A DNA stretch of 7,510 nt from an uncultured Oscillospiraceae bacterium (GCA_900552985.1 USBP01000057.1:1-7510), one strand, 5' to 3'; positions 1 through 6,128 are shown, counted from the stretch's first letter. Numbers and translations: made by a program. The notes: generated from the sequence alone by a model not told the origin.

Positions 1-481
1 CGCATAGCCGTTCGGCAGCCTCTTTTTGCACCATCACCGTGATGGCGCGCAGGGGAAGGCGCTCTTCCAGCAGCCGCATAATCACGGGTGAGGTAATGTA
101 ATAGGGGAGATTGGCGCAGACAGAGACCTCCATTCCCGCAAAATGCGCTTGGAGCAGCGCGTGCAAATCCGCCTGTAAAACATCCTGCAAAAGGATTTCT
201 GTATTGTCAAAATTTGCAAGCGTTTCAGAAAGGATGGGCAAAAGGCGCTTATCCAGCTCCAAGGCCACCACCCGGCGCGCACGCCGGGCCAGCTCTGCCG
301 TGAGCACGCCAATCCCTGGCCCAATCTCCAGGACTCCCTCGCCATCCGCCCCGCAGGCCTGCGCCATCTGCGGGCAAACGGACGGGTTAATCAAAAAATT
401 CTGCCCAAGCGCTTTGGAGAAGGTGAATCCATGACGGGAAAGCAGTTCCCGTACAAAATGAATATCTGTTAAATCCTGCAT
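1..481 (-). CDS. rsmA: 16S rRNA dimethyladenosine transferase RsmA/KsgA (N-terminal part; 3' end off window)
   Basis: SAM-dependent enzyme that dimethylates two adjacent adenines (A1518 and A1519, E. coli numbering) near the 3' end of 16S rRNA during late 30S assembly in the cytoplasm. The 160 visible codons hold the N-terminal and SAM-binding part of the Rossmann methyltransferase domain. Visible are the family N-terminal signature SKALGQNFL (residues 22-30), the SAM-binding glycine motif EIGPGIG (52-58), acidic E75 after strand 2 for the ribose, D100 in the LLQDVL segment, and the catalytic motif IV NLPYY (124-128). The ATG at 481-479 follows a GGAAGGGG Shine-Dalgarno on the minus strand. 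The gene lies 22 bases downstream of the HD-domain gene and is probably cotranscribed with it. The C-terminal helical RNA-binding domain is beyond the left edge, so integrity there cannot be judged. Identification rests on recognised motifs and is very secure. Confidence 0.97.
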   Translation of the reverse strand, partial: MQDLTDIHFVRELLSRHGFTFSKALGQNFLINPSVCPQMAQACGADGEGVLEIGPGIGVLTAELARRARRVVALELDKRLLPILSETLANFDNTEILLQDVLQADLHALLQAHFAGMEVSVCANLPYYITSPVIMRLLEERLPLRAITVMVQKEAAERLC

Positions 482-503
482 GGTAAAACCCCTTCCGCCC
501 GCG

Positions 504-1163
504 CTACAGCAGCCTTGAATTGTTAATCAGGAGCTCAAATTTCAACCCCAGATAGTCCGCTGATTTTTTGCACAGCATCATGCGGTCCAGAAAAATTTCA
601 AAATAATCCATTACAGCGCAGATGCTGGTGTCAATTTTCAGCTTTAAGACAATGTTTTTTTCGGCTTTGCCGATCTTTAACTCCGCCTTTTCCACTGCGA
701 AGTTTACCCGGTCGTGGATATCTGAGCTGACGGTTTCCCTGTTGCGCACACGCGAACGGCGCACGTCGCTCTTATCTGCCAAAATCAGCGCAGCTGCAAT
801 CGGGCTGACGGCGGCGGCTGTTTTTTCGTCGTGGTGGCCGATGGCGGATACAATTTGCGCCGTCTCCTCCGGAGAAAAGCCGAGCCGTGTCAAAATCTCG
901 AAGGCCAGGCATGCGCCGCTGTGCGCATGGGAATGGCGGTTGACGAGATTGCCGATATCATGCATATAGCCGGCGATTTGCGCGAGCTCGCAGGTGCGTG
1001 CGTCATATTGAAGCTCCCGCAGGATGTGGGCGGCAATGTCGGAGGTGCGCAGCGCATGGGCAAAGCCGTGCTCCGTGAAGCCCACCGCGCCCAGCACATC
1101 GTTGCTGCGCTCAATATACGTTTTGATCTCGGGATTTTTTCTGATTTCCTCAAAGGTATGCAT
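504..1163 (-). CDS. HD/HDIG-domain metal-dependent phosphohydrolase, substrate unknown
   Basis: 219-residue soluble protein of the HD superfamily, metal-dependent phosphohydrolases acting on nucleotides or phosphodiesters. Candidate metal ligands appear in the expected order: H36, the H68-D69 doublet inside an HDIG sequence (68-71), H81, H110-H111 and D130 in LADKSD. No signal peptide, membrane segment or extra catalytic domain (GGDEF, PAS, receiver) is visible. The C-terminal 80 residues or so, after an Arg-rich stretch (135-142), look like an alternating alpha/beta tail with no motif I recognise. The ATG at 1163 is preceded on the minus strand by an AAGGGGA Shine-Dalgarno. It is the first gene of a minus-strand unit with rsmA and is divergent from galE. 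Superfamily membership is clear; substrate is not. The link to rsmA could suggest RNA or nucleotide metabolism, but that is inference only. Confidence 0.9.
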   Translation of the reverse strand: MHTFEEIRKNPEIKTYIERSNDVLGAVGFTEHGFAHALRTSDIAAHILRELQYDARTCELAQIAGYMHDIGNLVNRHSHAHSGACLAFEILTRLGFSPEETAQIVSAIGHHDEKTAAAVSPIAAALILADKSDVRRSRVRNRETVSSDIHDRVNFAVEKAELKIGKAEKNIVLKLKIDTSICAVMDYFEIFLDRMMLCKKSADYLGLKFELLINNSRLL

Positions 1164-1196
1164 CGCTTTTCCCCTTATGATCGGTAAAACTACCTA

Positions 1197-1224
1197 TTGT
1201 TTTCTTGGAATCCTGCGGTATAAT
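1197..1224 (+). promoter_or_regulatory. Probable sigma-A promoter of galE
   Basis: A perfect TATAAT -10 box (1219-1224) lies 16 bases after a TTGTTT -35 element (1197-1202). Transcription would begin near 1231, leaving a leader of about 50 nt before the GTG start of galE. It sits in the 118-base divergent gap between the HD gene and galE. No comparably good promoter was found for the minus strand. Confidence 0.7.
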
Positions 1225-1266
1225 AACGAAGGAGGCGCACACAGCGCGCCCGATTTTTGGAAACCT

Positions 1267-1275
1267 GAGGAGGAG
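1267..1275 (+). promoter_or_regulatory. Shine-Dalgarno site fixing the GTG start of galE
   Basis: GAGGAGGAG ends 6 bases before the GTG at 1282. This strong site, together with the protein alignment (the nucleotide-binding strand starts at once with TILVTGGAG), rules out the longer in-frame readings that begin near 1024. Confidence 0.9.
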
Positions 1276-1281
1276 TTTACC

Positions 1282-2298
1282 GTGACGATTCTGGTTACCG
1301 GCGGCGCCGGCTATATCGGCAGCCACACCTGCATTGAGCTGCTGAAGGCAGGCTATGATGTTATTATACTCGATAATTTTTACAACAGCAAGAGGGAGGT
1401 CCTGCGCCGCATCGGCGAGCTCAGCGGGAAGGAATTCGGCTTTTATGAATGCGATATCCGCGATCGGGCGGGGCTTGACCGGATCTTCCAAAAGGAGAAA
1501 ATCGACGCGGTGATTCATTTCGCCGGCCTGAAGGCGGTTGGAGAATCCTGTGCAAAACCGCTGGAATACTACGAAAACAACGTTGGCGGTACAGTGACCC
1601 TGTGCGAGGCGATGCGCGATGCGGGCGTAAAAAAGATGGTGTTCAGCTCTTCCGCCACGGTCTATGGGATGAACAACCCCTCCCCCCTGCGCGAGGATAT
1701 GCCGGCCGGCGGCACGACAAACCCCTATGGCACCACAAAGCTGATGATCGAGCAGATTTTGCAGGATCTTTACAAGTCGGACTCGGAGTGGGGGATCACC
1801 CTGCTGCGCTATTTCAATCCCATTGGCGCACATAAGAGCGGCCGTATCGGGGAGGATCCCAACGGGATCCCGAACAACCTGATGCCCTATATTACGCAGG
1901 TCGCCATCGGCAAGCGCCCGCAGCTGCAGGTATATGGAGATGATTACGACACGCCGGATGGAACGGGTGTGCGGGATTATATCCATGTGGTTGATCTTGC
2001 GCTCGGCCATGTGAAAGCAGTAGAAAAGCGCGCCGGGAAGGGTGGCGTTGACATCTACAATCTCGGCACTGGAACGGGCTATAGCGTGCTCGACGTGGTG
2101 CACGCGTTTGAGAAGGCCTCCGGCGTCAAAATTCCGTACCAGATTGTGGAGCGCCGCCCCGGGGATATCGCCACCTGCTATTCCGACCCCTCCAAAGCGG
2201 CAGAGGAGCTCGGCTGGAAGGCGGAGCGCGGCATTGAGGAGATGTGCGAGGATAGCTGGCGTTGGCAGAGCCAGAATCCGGACGGCTACCCAGACTGA
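1282..2298 (+). CDS. galE: UDP-glucose 4-epimerase (Cys gatekeeper, probably also acts on UDP-GlcNAc)
   Basis: NAD-dependent short-chain dehydrogenase/reductase that interconverts UDP-galactose and UDP-glucose (Leloir pathway) and supplies activated sugars for surface polymers. From the GTG start it is 338 residues, the same length as E. coli GalE. The Rossmann motif TGGAGYIG is at 6-13, acidic D31 follows strand 2 for the adenosine ribose, catalytic S124 is in SSSATVYG, and the Y149-x3-K153 pair is in NPYGTTK. The C-terminal substrate lobe contains [10 protein letters not shown] (291-300). The residue equivalent to E. coli Tyr299 is Cys299; human GALE also has Cys here (C307), and E. coli Y299C is known to gain activity on N-acetylated UDP-sugars. 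Dual specificity is therefore inferred. The C-terminal tail [12 protein letters not shown] is typical. The gene has its own promoter, is divergent from the HD gene, and is followed by a strong hairpin. No galK or galT is in the window, so an envelope-precursor role is as likely as galactose catabolism. Confidence 0.97.
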   Translation: MTILVTGGAGYIGSHTCIELLKAGYDVIILDNFYNSKREVLRRIGELSGKEFGFYECDIRDRAGLDRIFQKEKIDAVIHFAGLKAVGESCAKPLEYYENNVGGTVTLCEAMRDAGVKKMVFSSSATVYGMNNPSPLREDMPAGGTTNPYGTTKLMIEQILQDLYKSDSEWGITLLRYFNPIGAHKSGRIGEDPNGIPNNLMPYITQVAIGKRPQLQVYGDDYDTPDGTGVRDYIHVVDLALGHVKAVEKRAGKGGVDIYNLGTGTGYSVLDVVHAFEKASGVKIPYQIVERRPGDIATCYSDPSKAAEELGWKAERGIEEMCEDSWRWQSQNPDGYPD

Positions 2299-2343
2299 TT
2301 TTGTACGCATCTGTTTCGCAGAGAATGAGCGGGTGATGCAGGC

Positions 2344-2380
2344 GCGGGCCCATTTCTTCCCGAGAGGGAGGATGGCCCGC
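2344..2380 (+). terminator. Strong stem-loop after galE, possible terminator without U-tract
   Basis: GCGGGCC-CAT on the left pairs with ATGGCCCGC on the right with one bulged C. The inner part (CTTCCC with GGGAGG) closes on a GAGA tetraloop at 2362-2365. It begins 45 bases after the galE stop and lies upstream of the rplU promoter. The 3' flank is CTTGCGCGCG rather than a run of T, so it does not fit the intrinsic terminator model well; it may instead stabilise the galE mRNA 3' end. Confidence 0.4.
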
Positions 2381-2417
2381 CTTGCGCGCGGCAGCGGTTT
2401 CCGGCTACACCCTTGGC

Positions 2418-2447
2418 TTGACAACCCCCTGCGCTCCGTGATATAAT
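2418..2447 (+). promoter_or_regulatory. Near-consensus sigma-A promoter of the rplU-prp-rpmA operon
   Basis: A perfect TTGACA (2418-2423) and a perfect TATAAT (2442-2447) are separated by 18 bases. Transcription should start around 2454, giving a leader of about 93 nt. Such a strong promoter fits a ribosomal-protein operon. Confidence 0.88.
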
Positions 2448-2453
2448 ACTCTC

Positions 2454-2546
2454 CGCCGCTTGCTTCGGGCTGGCGCTGCAAAGCGCTGAAAGAGGGCTTT
2501 TCCCCGCCCGGGAGCAGCGAGACCGTAATAAAGGAAGGATTTCATC
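2454..2546 (+). promoter_or_regulatory. Structured 5' leader of rplU, candidate ribosomal protein L21 leader
   Basis: Between the promoter and rplU the transcript can form a 5-bp GC-rich hairpin, GCGCT/AGCGC with a GCAA (GNRA) tetraloop (2473-2486), and a second hairpin, GGGC/GCCC around TTTTCCCC (2494-2509). Competing pairings exist: CGCTGC (2474-2479) with GCAGCG (2514-2519), and CGGGC (2466-2470) with GCCCG (2506-2510). L21 leader RNAs that mediate autogenous control are known upstream of rplU in Firmicutes, so this is a good candidate; I cannot confirm a family match by eye. The leader ends with an AAGGAAGGA Shine-Dalgarno (2531-2539), 7 bases before the ATG. Confidence 0.5.
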
Positions 2547-2858
2547 ATGTACGCAATCATTGAGACCGGCGGCAAGCAGTACAAGGTGGAAGCGGGAGAT
2601 ACCGTTTTCATCGAGAAGCTCAACGTCGAGGCAGATGCAGAAGTAACCTTTGACAAGGTGATCGCGGTCGGCGCAGAGGATGGCGTCAAGGTTGGCGCGC
2701 CTTATGTGGAGGGCGCTACGGTAACGGCCAAGGCTATTAAAAACGGCAAGGCCAAAAAGATCGTTGTTTTCACCTACAAGCCCAAGAAAAACGAAAAGCG
2801 CAAAAAGGGCCATCGCCAGCCTTATACGAAGGTTGAAATTGCCGCGATCAACGCATAA
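2547..2858 (+). CDS. rplU: 50S ribosomal protein L21 (bL21)
   Basis: 103-residue large-subunit protein that binds 23S rRNA near L20. The N-terminus [18 protein letters not shown] is the family signature; the basic segment [19 protein letters not shown] (about 78-96) is the conserved RNA-binding end. Length is normal for the family. It is the first gene of the operon behind the near-consensus promoter and structured leader. The strong AAGGAAGGA ribosome-binding site and the conserved N-terminus fix the start. The stop is 3 bases before prp. Confidence 0.98.
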   Translation: MYAIIETGGKQYKVEAGDTVFIEKLNVEADAEVTFDKVIAVGAEDGVKVGAPYVEGATVTAKAIKNGKAKKIVVFTYKPKKNEKRKKGHRQPYTKVEIAAINA

Positions 2859-2861
2859 GCA

Positions 2862-3188
2862 ATGATAACGGCGCGCTTTTTCTCTGAGGCGGGCTTTATC
2901 AGAGGGTTTTCTCTGGATGGGCACGCCGGCTGCGGCGAAGAGGGGGAGGATCTCCTCTGCGCCTCGGTTTCCTCAGCGGCCTATATGACGGCGAACACCA
3001 TTACGGACGTTATGCAGATTCACACGCCTGTAGAGGTAGCGGATGGTCATATGAGGCTGGTTCTTCCTCCGCAGGAGGCGCAACGCGCGCAAACGGTTTT
3101 GAAGGGGTTTGCGCTGCACATGGCCTCCCTGGCAGAGGATTATCCTGAAAATATCAAAGTGATATACGGAGGTGTACGAAATGCTTAA
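2862..3188 (+). CDS. prp: Ribosomal-processing cysteine protease Prp (YsxB family)
   Basis: 108-residue cysteine protease that removes the N-terminal extension of ribosomal protein L27 in Firmicutes and other lineages with extended L27; studied in Staphylococcus aureus, where it is essential. The catalytic pair is visible: H21 in [13 protein letters not shown] and C33 in [12 protein letters not shown], with the conserved acidic D30. The family pattern GHA-x6-GED-x2-CA-x-VS is intact, so the enzyme should be active. Its position between rplU and rpmA is the standard Firmicute arrangement and matches its job. It starts 3 bases after the rplU stop with no obvious Shine-Dalgarno, suggesting translational coupling to rplU, and its last 8 bases overlap the start of rpmA. 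Confidence 0.95.
   Translation: MITARFFSEAGFIRGFSLDGHAGCGEEGEDLLCASVSSAAYMTANTITDVMQIHTPVEVADGHMRLVLPPQEAQRAQTVLKGFALHMASLAEDYPENIKVIYGGVRNA
3168..3174 (+). promoter_or_regulatory. Shine-Dalgarno site of rpmA inside the prp coding end
   Basis: GGAGGTG ends 6 bases before the ATG at 3181. It selects that ATG over the GTG at 3172, which overlaps the Shine-Dalgarno itself, and gives the standard L27 N-terminus [10 protein letters not shown]. Confidence 0.9.
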
Positions 3189-3465
3189 AATAAACTTACA
3201 GCTGTTCGCACATAAAAAGGGAATGGGCTCCACCCGTAACGGCCGTGATTCCGAGTCGAAGCGTCTCGGCGTCAAGCGCGCGGATGGCCAGTTTGTCCTT
3301 GCGGGCAATATTCTCGTCAAGCAGCGCGGCACGCATATCCATCCCGGCAACAACGTCGGCCGTGGTTCGGACGATACGCTGTTTGCAATGGTGGATGGCA
3401 AGGTCAAATTTGAGCGCATGGGCCGTGACCGGAAAAAGGTCAGCGTCTATGCGGTAGAGCAATAA
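3181..3465 (+). CDS. rpmA: 50S ribosomal protein L27 with Prp-cleavable N-terminal extension (bL27)
   Basis: 94-residue large-subunit protein whose mature N-terminus reaches towards the peptidyl-transferase centre. It starts MLKINLQLF before AHKKG; in Firmicutes the first nine residues are removed by Prp between F9 and A10, exposing the functional N-terminus. The body has the conserved [22 protein letters not shown] (about 16-37), the RQRGT-x-PG-x-NVGRG-like region, and the end [10 protein letters not shown]. Position 8 is Leu where the common motif has Phe (LQFFA); the scissile F-A pair is kept. The ATG overlaps prp by 8 bases, linking substrate and protease genes. It is the last gene before a strong terminator. 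Confidence 0.98.
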   Translation: MLKINLQLFAHKKGMGSTRNGRDSESKRLGVKRADGQFVLAGNILVKQRGTHIHPGNNVGRGSDDTLFAMVDGKVKFERMGRDRKKVSVYAVEQ

Positions 3466-3476
3466 GCTTGTCATTT

Positions 3477-3516
3477 AAAAATGGCTGCCGGGGTGACTCC
3501 CAGGCAGCCATTTTTT
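3477..3516 (+). terminator. Intrinsic terminator of the rplU-prp-rpmA operon
   Basis: ATGGCTGCC (3481-3489) pairs perfectly with GGCAGCCAT (3503-3511); the stem can extend at its base by AAAA/TTTT and at the top by GGG/CCC. T3511-T3516 forms the U-tract. It begins 12 bases after the rpmA stop. Because of the flanking A-run it could also work in reverse, but no minus-strand gene approaches. Confidence 0.95.
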
Positions 3517-3775
3517 AATATAGCAAATAAGGATTCTGTGTTGTGAAGGAATATGAGGGAGATTGCACACTTTTTGAAAAAGCATGGCGTTTTTTTGGAC
3601 GTTTTTTGCCATCGATAATGGAAGCTGAAAAAGGGAAGAATCGGGTTGAAAGGATGGGTGAAAAATCCGGTTTGTCGGCTTTTTTATGGAATTTATTTTA
3701 TAGAACCTGTTGAAGACAATGCGGCGGCCGCGTCAAAAATTGTACAGATAATCTCTTTTAATCCGCTCTCTTTGG
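3517..3775. other. AT-rich spacer between rpmA terminator and murA promoter, no gene seen
   Basis: No credible coding sequence on either strand. Notable content: an odd-length palindrome CTTTTTGAAAAAG at 3570-3582; ATGGC (3584-3588) and GCCAT (3608-3612) flanking two T-runs that follow CG steps; and a weak hairpin CCG/CGG flanked by A5 and T6 at 3661-3685. A short GC-rich patch with GCGGCCGC lies at 3722-3731. obg, common here in Firmicutes, is absent. Confidence 0.6.
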
Positions 3776-3784
3776 TGGTATAAT
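3776..3784 (+). promoter_or_regulatory. Extended -10 promoter of murA
   Basis: TGGTATAAT combines an extended TGn (3776-3778) with a perfect TATAAT (3779-3784). The -35 region at the right distance (around 3756-3761, TTTTAA) is poor, as is common for extended -10 promoters. Transcription from about 3791 would give a leader near 150 nt. Confidence 0.7.
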
Positions 3785-3790
3785 AGCAAA

Positions 3791-3941
3791 GGTCTGGGTA
3801 ATCACTGATGAAAGCATTCATGTTGCTGTTTTTGTATTTTTAGCCTCGAGCCCAAGGCGGTTCGTGCGCTTTTTCTTAATGAGAGTTTTGCATGCTGAAC
3901 TTTATCAGCGCTTACCGAAAAGTGAAAAGGGAGTGTGCCGA
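3791..3941 (+). promoter_or_regulatory. Long murA 5' leader, function unclear
   Basis: About 150 nt separate the inferred start site from the murA start codon. It contains a small bulged hairpin (AAGGCG with CGCTT, 3854-3870) followed by five T residues in total, which resembles a weak attenuator. An 11-codon reading frame at 3808-3843 has no ribosome-binding site. I recognise no known riboswitch class here. Confidence 0.35.
3925..3933 (+). promoter_or_regulatory. Shine-Dalgarno site fixing the TTG start of murA
   Basis: AAAAGGGAG ends 8 bases before the TTG at 3942. The protein then begins (M)EKFVIHGG, the usual MurA N-terminus, whereas the in-frame sequence upstream (from 3864) does not resemble the family. 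Confidence 0.85.
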
Positions 3942-5225
3942 TTGGAGAAATTCGTCATTCACGGAGGCCGTCCGCTTCGTGGAGAGGTTTCCATCAGCGG
4001 GGCGAAAAATGCTGTTGTTGCCATTCTGCCTGCCACAATCCTTGCGGATGATGTGTGCCGGATTGAAAATATACCGAATATCAGCGATGTTACCTATATG
4101 GTGCGGATCTTGAAGCAAATCGGCGCGGTAGTGCGCGTCGTCAATAAGCATACCCTTGAAATTGATACCTCCACGGTTCATTCCTTTACCGTGCCGGATG
4201 AGCTGACGAAGCACATGCGCGCTTCCTACTATTTGATTGGCGCGCTGCTTGGCCGGTACCATCAGGCACGCGTTTCCATGCCCGGCGGCTGTGATCTTGG
4301 CATTCGCCCGATCGATCAGCATATTAAGGGCTTTGAATTCCTTGGTGCGGATGTGAACATTGAAAACGCGATGGTAAATGTGCGCGCGGAAAAATTGATT
4401 GGCAGTTCCATTTATATGGATGTGGTTTCTGTCGGCGCTACGGTCAATATCATGCTGGCGGCTGCAAAAGCGCGCGGCCTGACGGTGATTGAGAACGCCG
4501 CGAAGGAGCCGCATATTGTCGATCTGGCGAACTTTTTGAACTCCATGGGCGCGGATGTGCGCGGTGCGGGTACGGATGTCATTAAAATCCACGGGGTAGA
4601 ACAGATGCATGGCTGCACCTATTCGATCATCCCCGATCAGATTGAGGCGGGCACTTACATGGTGGCGGCCGGGGCGACAAAGGGCGATGTGTTGGTTAAA
4701 AATGTGATTCCAAAGCATTTGGAATCTATTTCCGCCAAGCTGGAGGAATGCGGCTTGGAAGTAACGGAGTATGATGATTCCATCCGGGTTCGCTATGTGG
4801 GAAAATTGAGTAAGTGCAATATTAAAACCATGCCGCACCCTGGGTTCCCCACCGACATGCAGCCGCAGATGTCCGTTTTGCTTTCCATTGCAAATGGCAC
4901 GAGCATTGTCTCTGAAAATGTTTCAGACAACCGCTACCGCTATGTGGCACAGCTAACCCGCATGGGCGCGAATGTGCAGGTGGATGGCAAGGTGGCCGTC
5001 ATCGAGGGCGTGCGGGAACTTACGGGCGCGCCGGTCAAGGCGGACGATCTGCGCGCAGGAGCGGCGATGCTGATTGCCGGGCTTGCGGCGCAGGGGACGA
5101 CGGAGATTGAAAACATCCAGCATATTGACCGCGGCTATGAGGACGTGGTGGAAAAATTTTCTGCTCTGGGAGCGGATATCGTGCGCCGGGATTATCCGGA
5201 TGCAGTGGTAGAAAAAGCAGTTTAA
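3942..5225 (+). CDS. murA: UDP-N-acetylglucosamine 1-carboxyvinyltransferase MurA
   Basis: Cytoplasmic enzyme for the first committed step of peptidoglycan synthesis: it transfers enolpyruvate from PEP to UDP-GlcNAc. From the TTG start it is 427 residues, normal for the family, with the two-domain EPSP-synthase-like fold implied by repeated segments. Key residues fall at or near E. coli positions: K22-N23 in SGAKNA, catalytic Cys117 in MPGGCDLG (Cys115 in E. coli), D305 in FPTDMQPQ, R331 in DNRYRY, R371 in DLRAG and R397 in HIDRGYE. Cys rather than Asp in the loop predicts fosfomycin sensitivity of this enzyme. The segment SDNRYRYVAQLTRMGA differs from the common ENRFMHVDELRRMGA form, so this may be one of two paralogues often found in Firmicutes; which one cannot be told here. 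It has its own promoter and terminator. Confidence 0.97.
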   Translation: MEKFVIHGGRPLRGEVSISGAKNAVVAILPATILADDVCRIENIPNISDVTYMVRILKQIGAVVRVVNKHTLEIDTSTVHSFTVPDELTKHMRASYYLIGALLGRYHQARVSMPGGCDLGIRPIDQHIKGFEFLGADVNIENAMVNVRAEKLIGSSIYMDVVSVGATVNIMLAAAKARGLTVIENAAKEPHIVDLANFLNSMGADVRGAGTDVIKIHGVEQMHGCTYSIIPDQIEAGTYMVAAGATKGDVLVKNVIPKHLESISAKLEECGLEVTEYDDSIRVRYVGKLSKCNIKTMPHPGFPTDMQPQMSVLLSIANGTSIVSENVSDNRYRYVAQLTRMGANVQVDGKVAVIEGVRELTGAPVKADDLRAGAAMLIAGLAAQGTTEIENIQHIDRGYEDVVEKFSALGADIVRRDYPDAVVEKAV

Positions 5226-5229
5226 TCTG

Positions 5230-5269
5230 ACGGGCAGGCGCTTCAGATGCATGGAGAGAGCCCTGCCGT
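5230..5269 (+). repeat. Imperfect inverted repeat just after murA
   Basis: ACGG-GCAGG (5230-5238, one bulged G) can pair with CCTGCCGT (5262-5269) around a 23-base loop. It lies between the murA stop and the real terminator and may be a 3'-end stabilising stem. No T-run follows it. Confidence 0.4.
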
Positions 5270-5288
5270 GGGCAAAAATAGGGAAAAG

Positions 5289-5311
5289 AAAGGGCGTGTG
5301 CGCCCTTTTTT
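5289..5311 (+). terminator. Intrinsic terminator of murA
   Basis: GGGCG (5292-5296) and CGCCC (5301-5305) form a stem with a TGTG loop, extended at the base by AAA/TTT; T5306-T5311 is the U-tract. It ends 25 bases before the start of the next gene, so yycJ is either read through to or driven by a promoter I could not identify. Confidence 0.9.
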
Positions 5312-5336
5312 CATGTGAAAGGGTCAAGGTGGTTGA

Positions 5337-6128
5337 ATGGCGCGGTTCTCCCCGCTGTTTTCTTCCAGCAGCGGAAACAGCATGTACATAGCGGCCTCCG
5401 GCAGCAGCATTTTGATCGATGCGGGGATGTCTGCAAAGCAGCTGGAGCTCGCCCTGCGCCGGATCGACGCTGACCCGGCGCAGCTTTGCGCAATTTTTGT
5501 TACGCATGAGCACAGCGATCATGTCAAGGGGCTGCGTGTATTTGCCTCACGCCATCAGATCAGCGTTTACGCCTCTGAGGGCACGTTGCAGGCGCTGGAA
5601 GAGGCGCAGATTCTGAATGGAAAGTTTCCCGCCGGCGTTGTGCCAAAGAGTGGGATGGAAGCTGGCAACCTGTTTGTCCGGCCGTTTTCGATTCCGCACG
5701 ACTGCCGGGAGGGCTTTGGCTATGTCATAGAACTGCCGGGGGAGCGCCGGTTGGCCGTCGCCACAGATATGGGCGTGATGACGGATGAGGTAATGGCTGC
5801 GATTTCCGGCTGTGACCTGGTGGTGCTCGAATCAAACCACGATGTGCGTATGTTGGAGAATGGGCCCTATCCTTACCCGCTCAAGCGCCGGATCCTTTCG
5901 GATCGGGGGCATCTCTCCAATGAGGCATGTTCCTGTGTGCTCGGGCAGCTTGTGGAGCGGGGTACCACGCGCTTCTGCCTGGCCCACCTGAGCCGGGAGA
6001 ATAACATCCCGCAGCTTGCCCGCCAGACAGCGGTTGCAGCTCTGGAGGAGCGTGGCGCACGGGAGGGGCGGGATTATCTGCTGCATGTGGCGGAGCCCGT
6101 GTGCTCCGCACCCGCGACGGTTTTTTGA
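5337..6128 (+). CDS. MBL-fold metallo-hydrolase, YycJ/WalJ family
   Basis: 263-residue cytoplasmic protein of the metallo-beta-lactamase superfamily. The N-terminal FSSSSGNSMYI (8-18) with LIDAG (26-30) is typical of YycJ/WalJ. The dinuclear metal site is complete: H57-E-H59-S-D61-H62 in THEHSDH, H121 in IPHDC, D144 in VATDMG, and C-terminal H217 in LAHLSREN; the ESNHD segment (165-169) is also characteristic. YycJ of Bacillus has been linked to mismatch-repair-associated nuclease activity, and WalJ is often encoded with the WalRK cell-wall regulators; walRK are not in the window, so the role is by family only. The ATG has an AAGGTGG Shine-Dalgarno at the rather short distance of 4 bases. rlmH follows after 67 bases; these two are neighbours in several Firmicutes. 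Confidence 0.93.
   Translation: MARFSPLFSSSSGNSMYIAASGSSILIDAGMSAKQLELALRRIDADPAQLCAIFVTHEHSDHVKGLRVFASRHQISVYASEGTLQALEEAQILNGKFPAGVVPKSGMEAGNLFVRPFSIPHDCREGFGYVIELPGERRLAVATDMGVMTDEVMAAISGCDLVVLESNHDVRMLENGPYPYPLKRRILSDRGHLSNEACSCVLGQLVERGTTRFCLAHLSRENNIPQLARQTAVAALEERGAREGRDYLLHVAEPVCSAPATVF

Noticed and set aside
1024..1281. In-frame extension of galE upstream to an ATG at 1024
   Set aside because: It would overlap the divergent HD gene, contain the galE promoter, and add 86 residues unlike GalE; the GTG at 1282 has an excellent Shine-Dalgarno and the correct family N-terminus.
1150..2481. 443-codon open frame on the minus strand opposite galE
   Set aside because: It is antisense to a certain gene, has no recognisable motif and runs through intergenic promoter regions; it reflects codon bias in galE.
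3661..3685. Possible terminator A5-T-CCG...CGG-C-T6
   Set aside because: Only three G-C pairs with an adjacent mismatch; too weak to call, and no upstream transcript needs it.
3808..3843. 11-codon leader peptide MKAFMLLFLYF in front of murA
   Set aside because: No Shine-Dalgarno at a usable distance and no attenuation logic (no repeated control codons); a hydrophobic peptide is expected from T-rich DNA.
3864..3941. Upstream start for murA at 3864
   Set aside because: The 26 extra residues do not resemble MurA, and the TTG at 3942 has a well-placed ribosome-binding site and the conserved start EKFVIHGG.
3912..4838. 308-codon open frame on the minus strand opposite murA
   Set aside because: It is a shadow of murA codons, His/Arg-rich without domain features.
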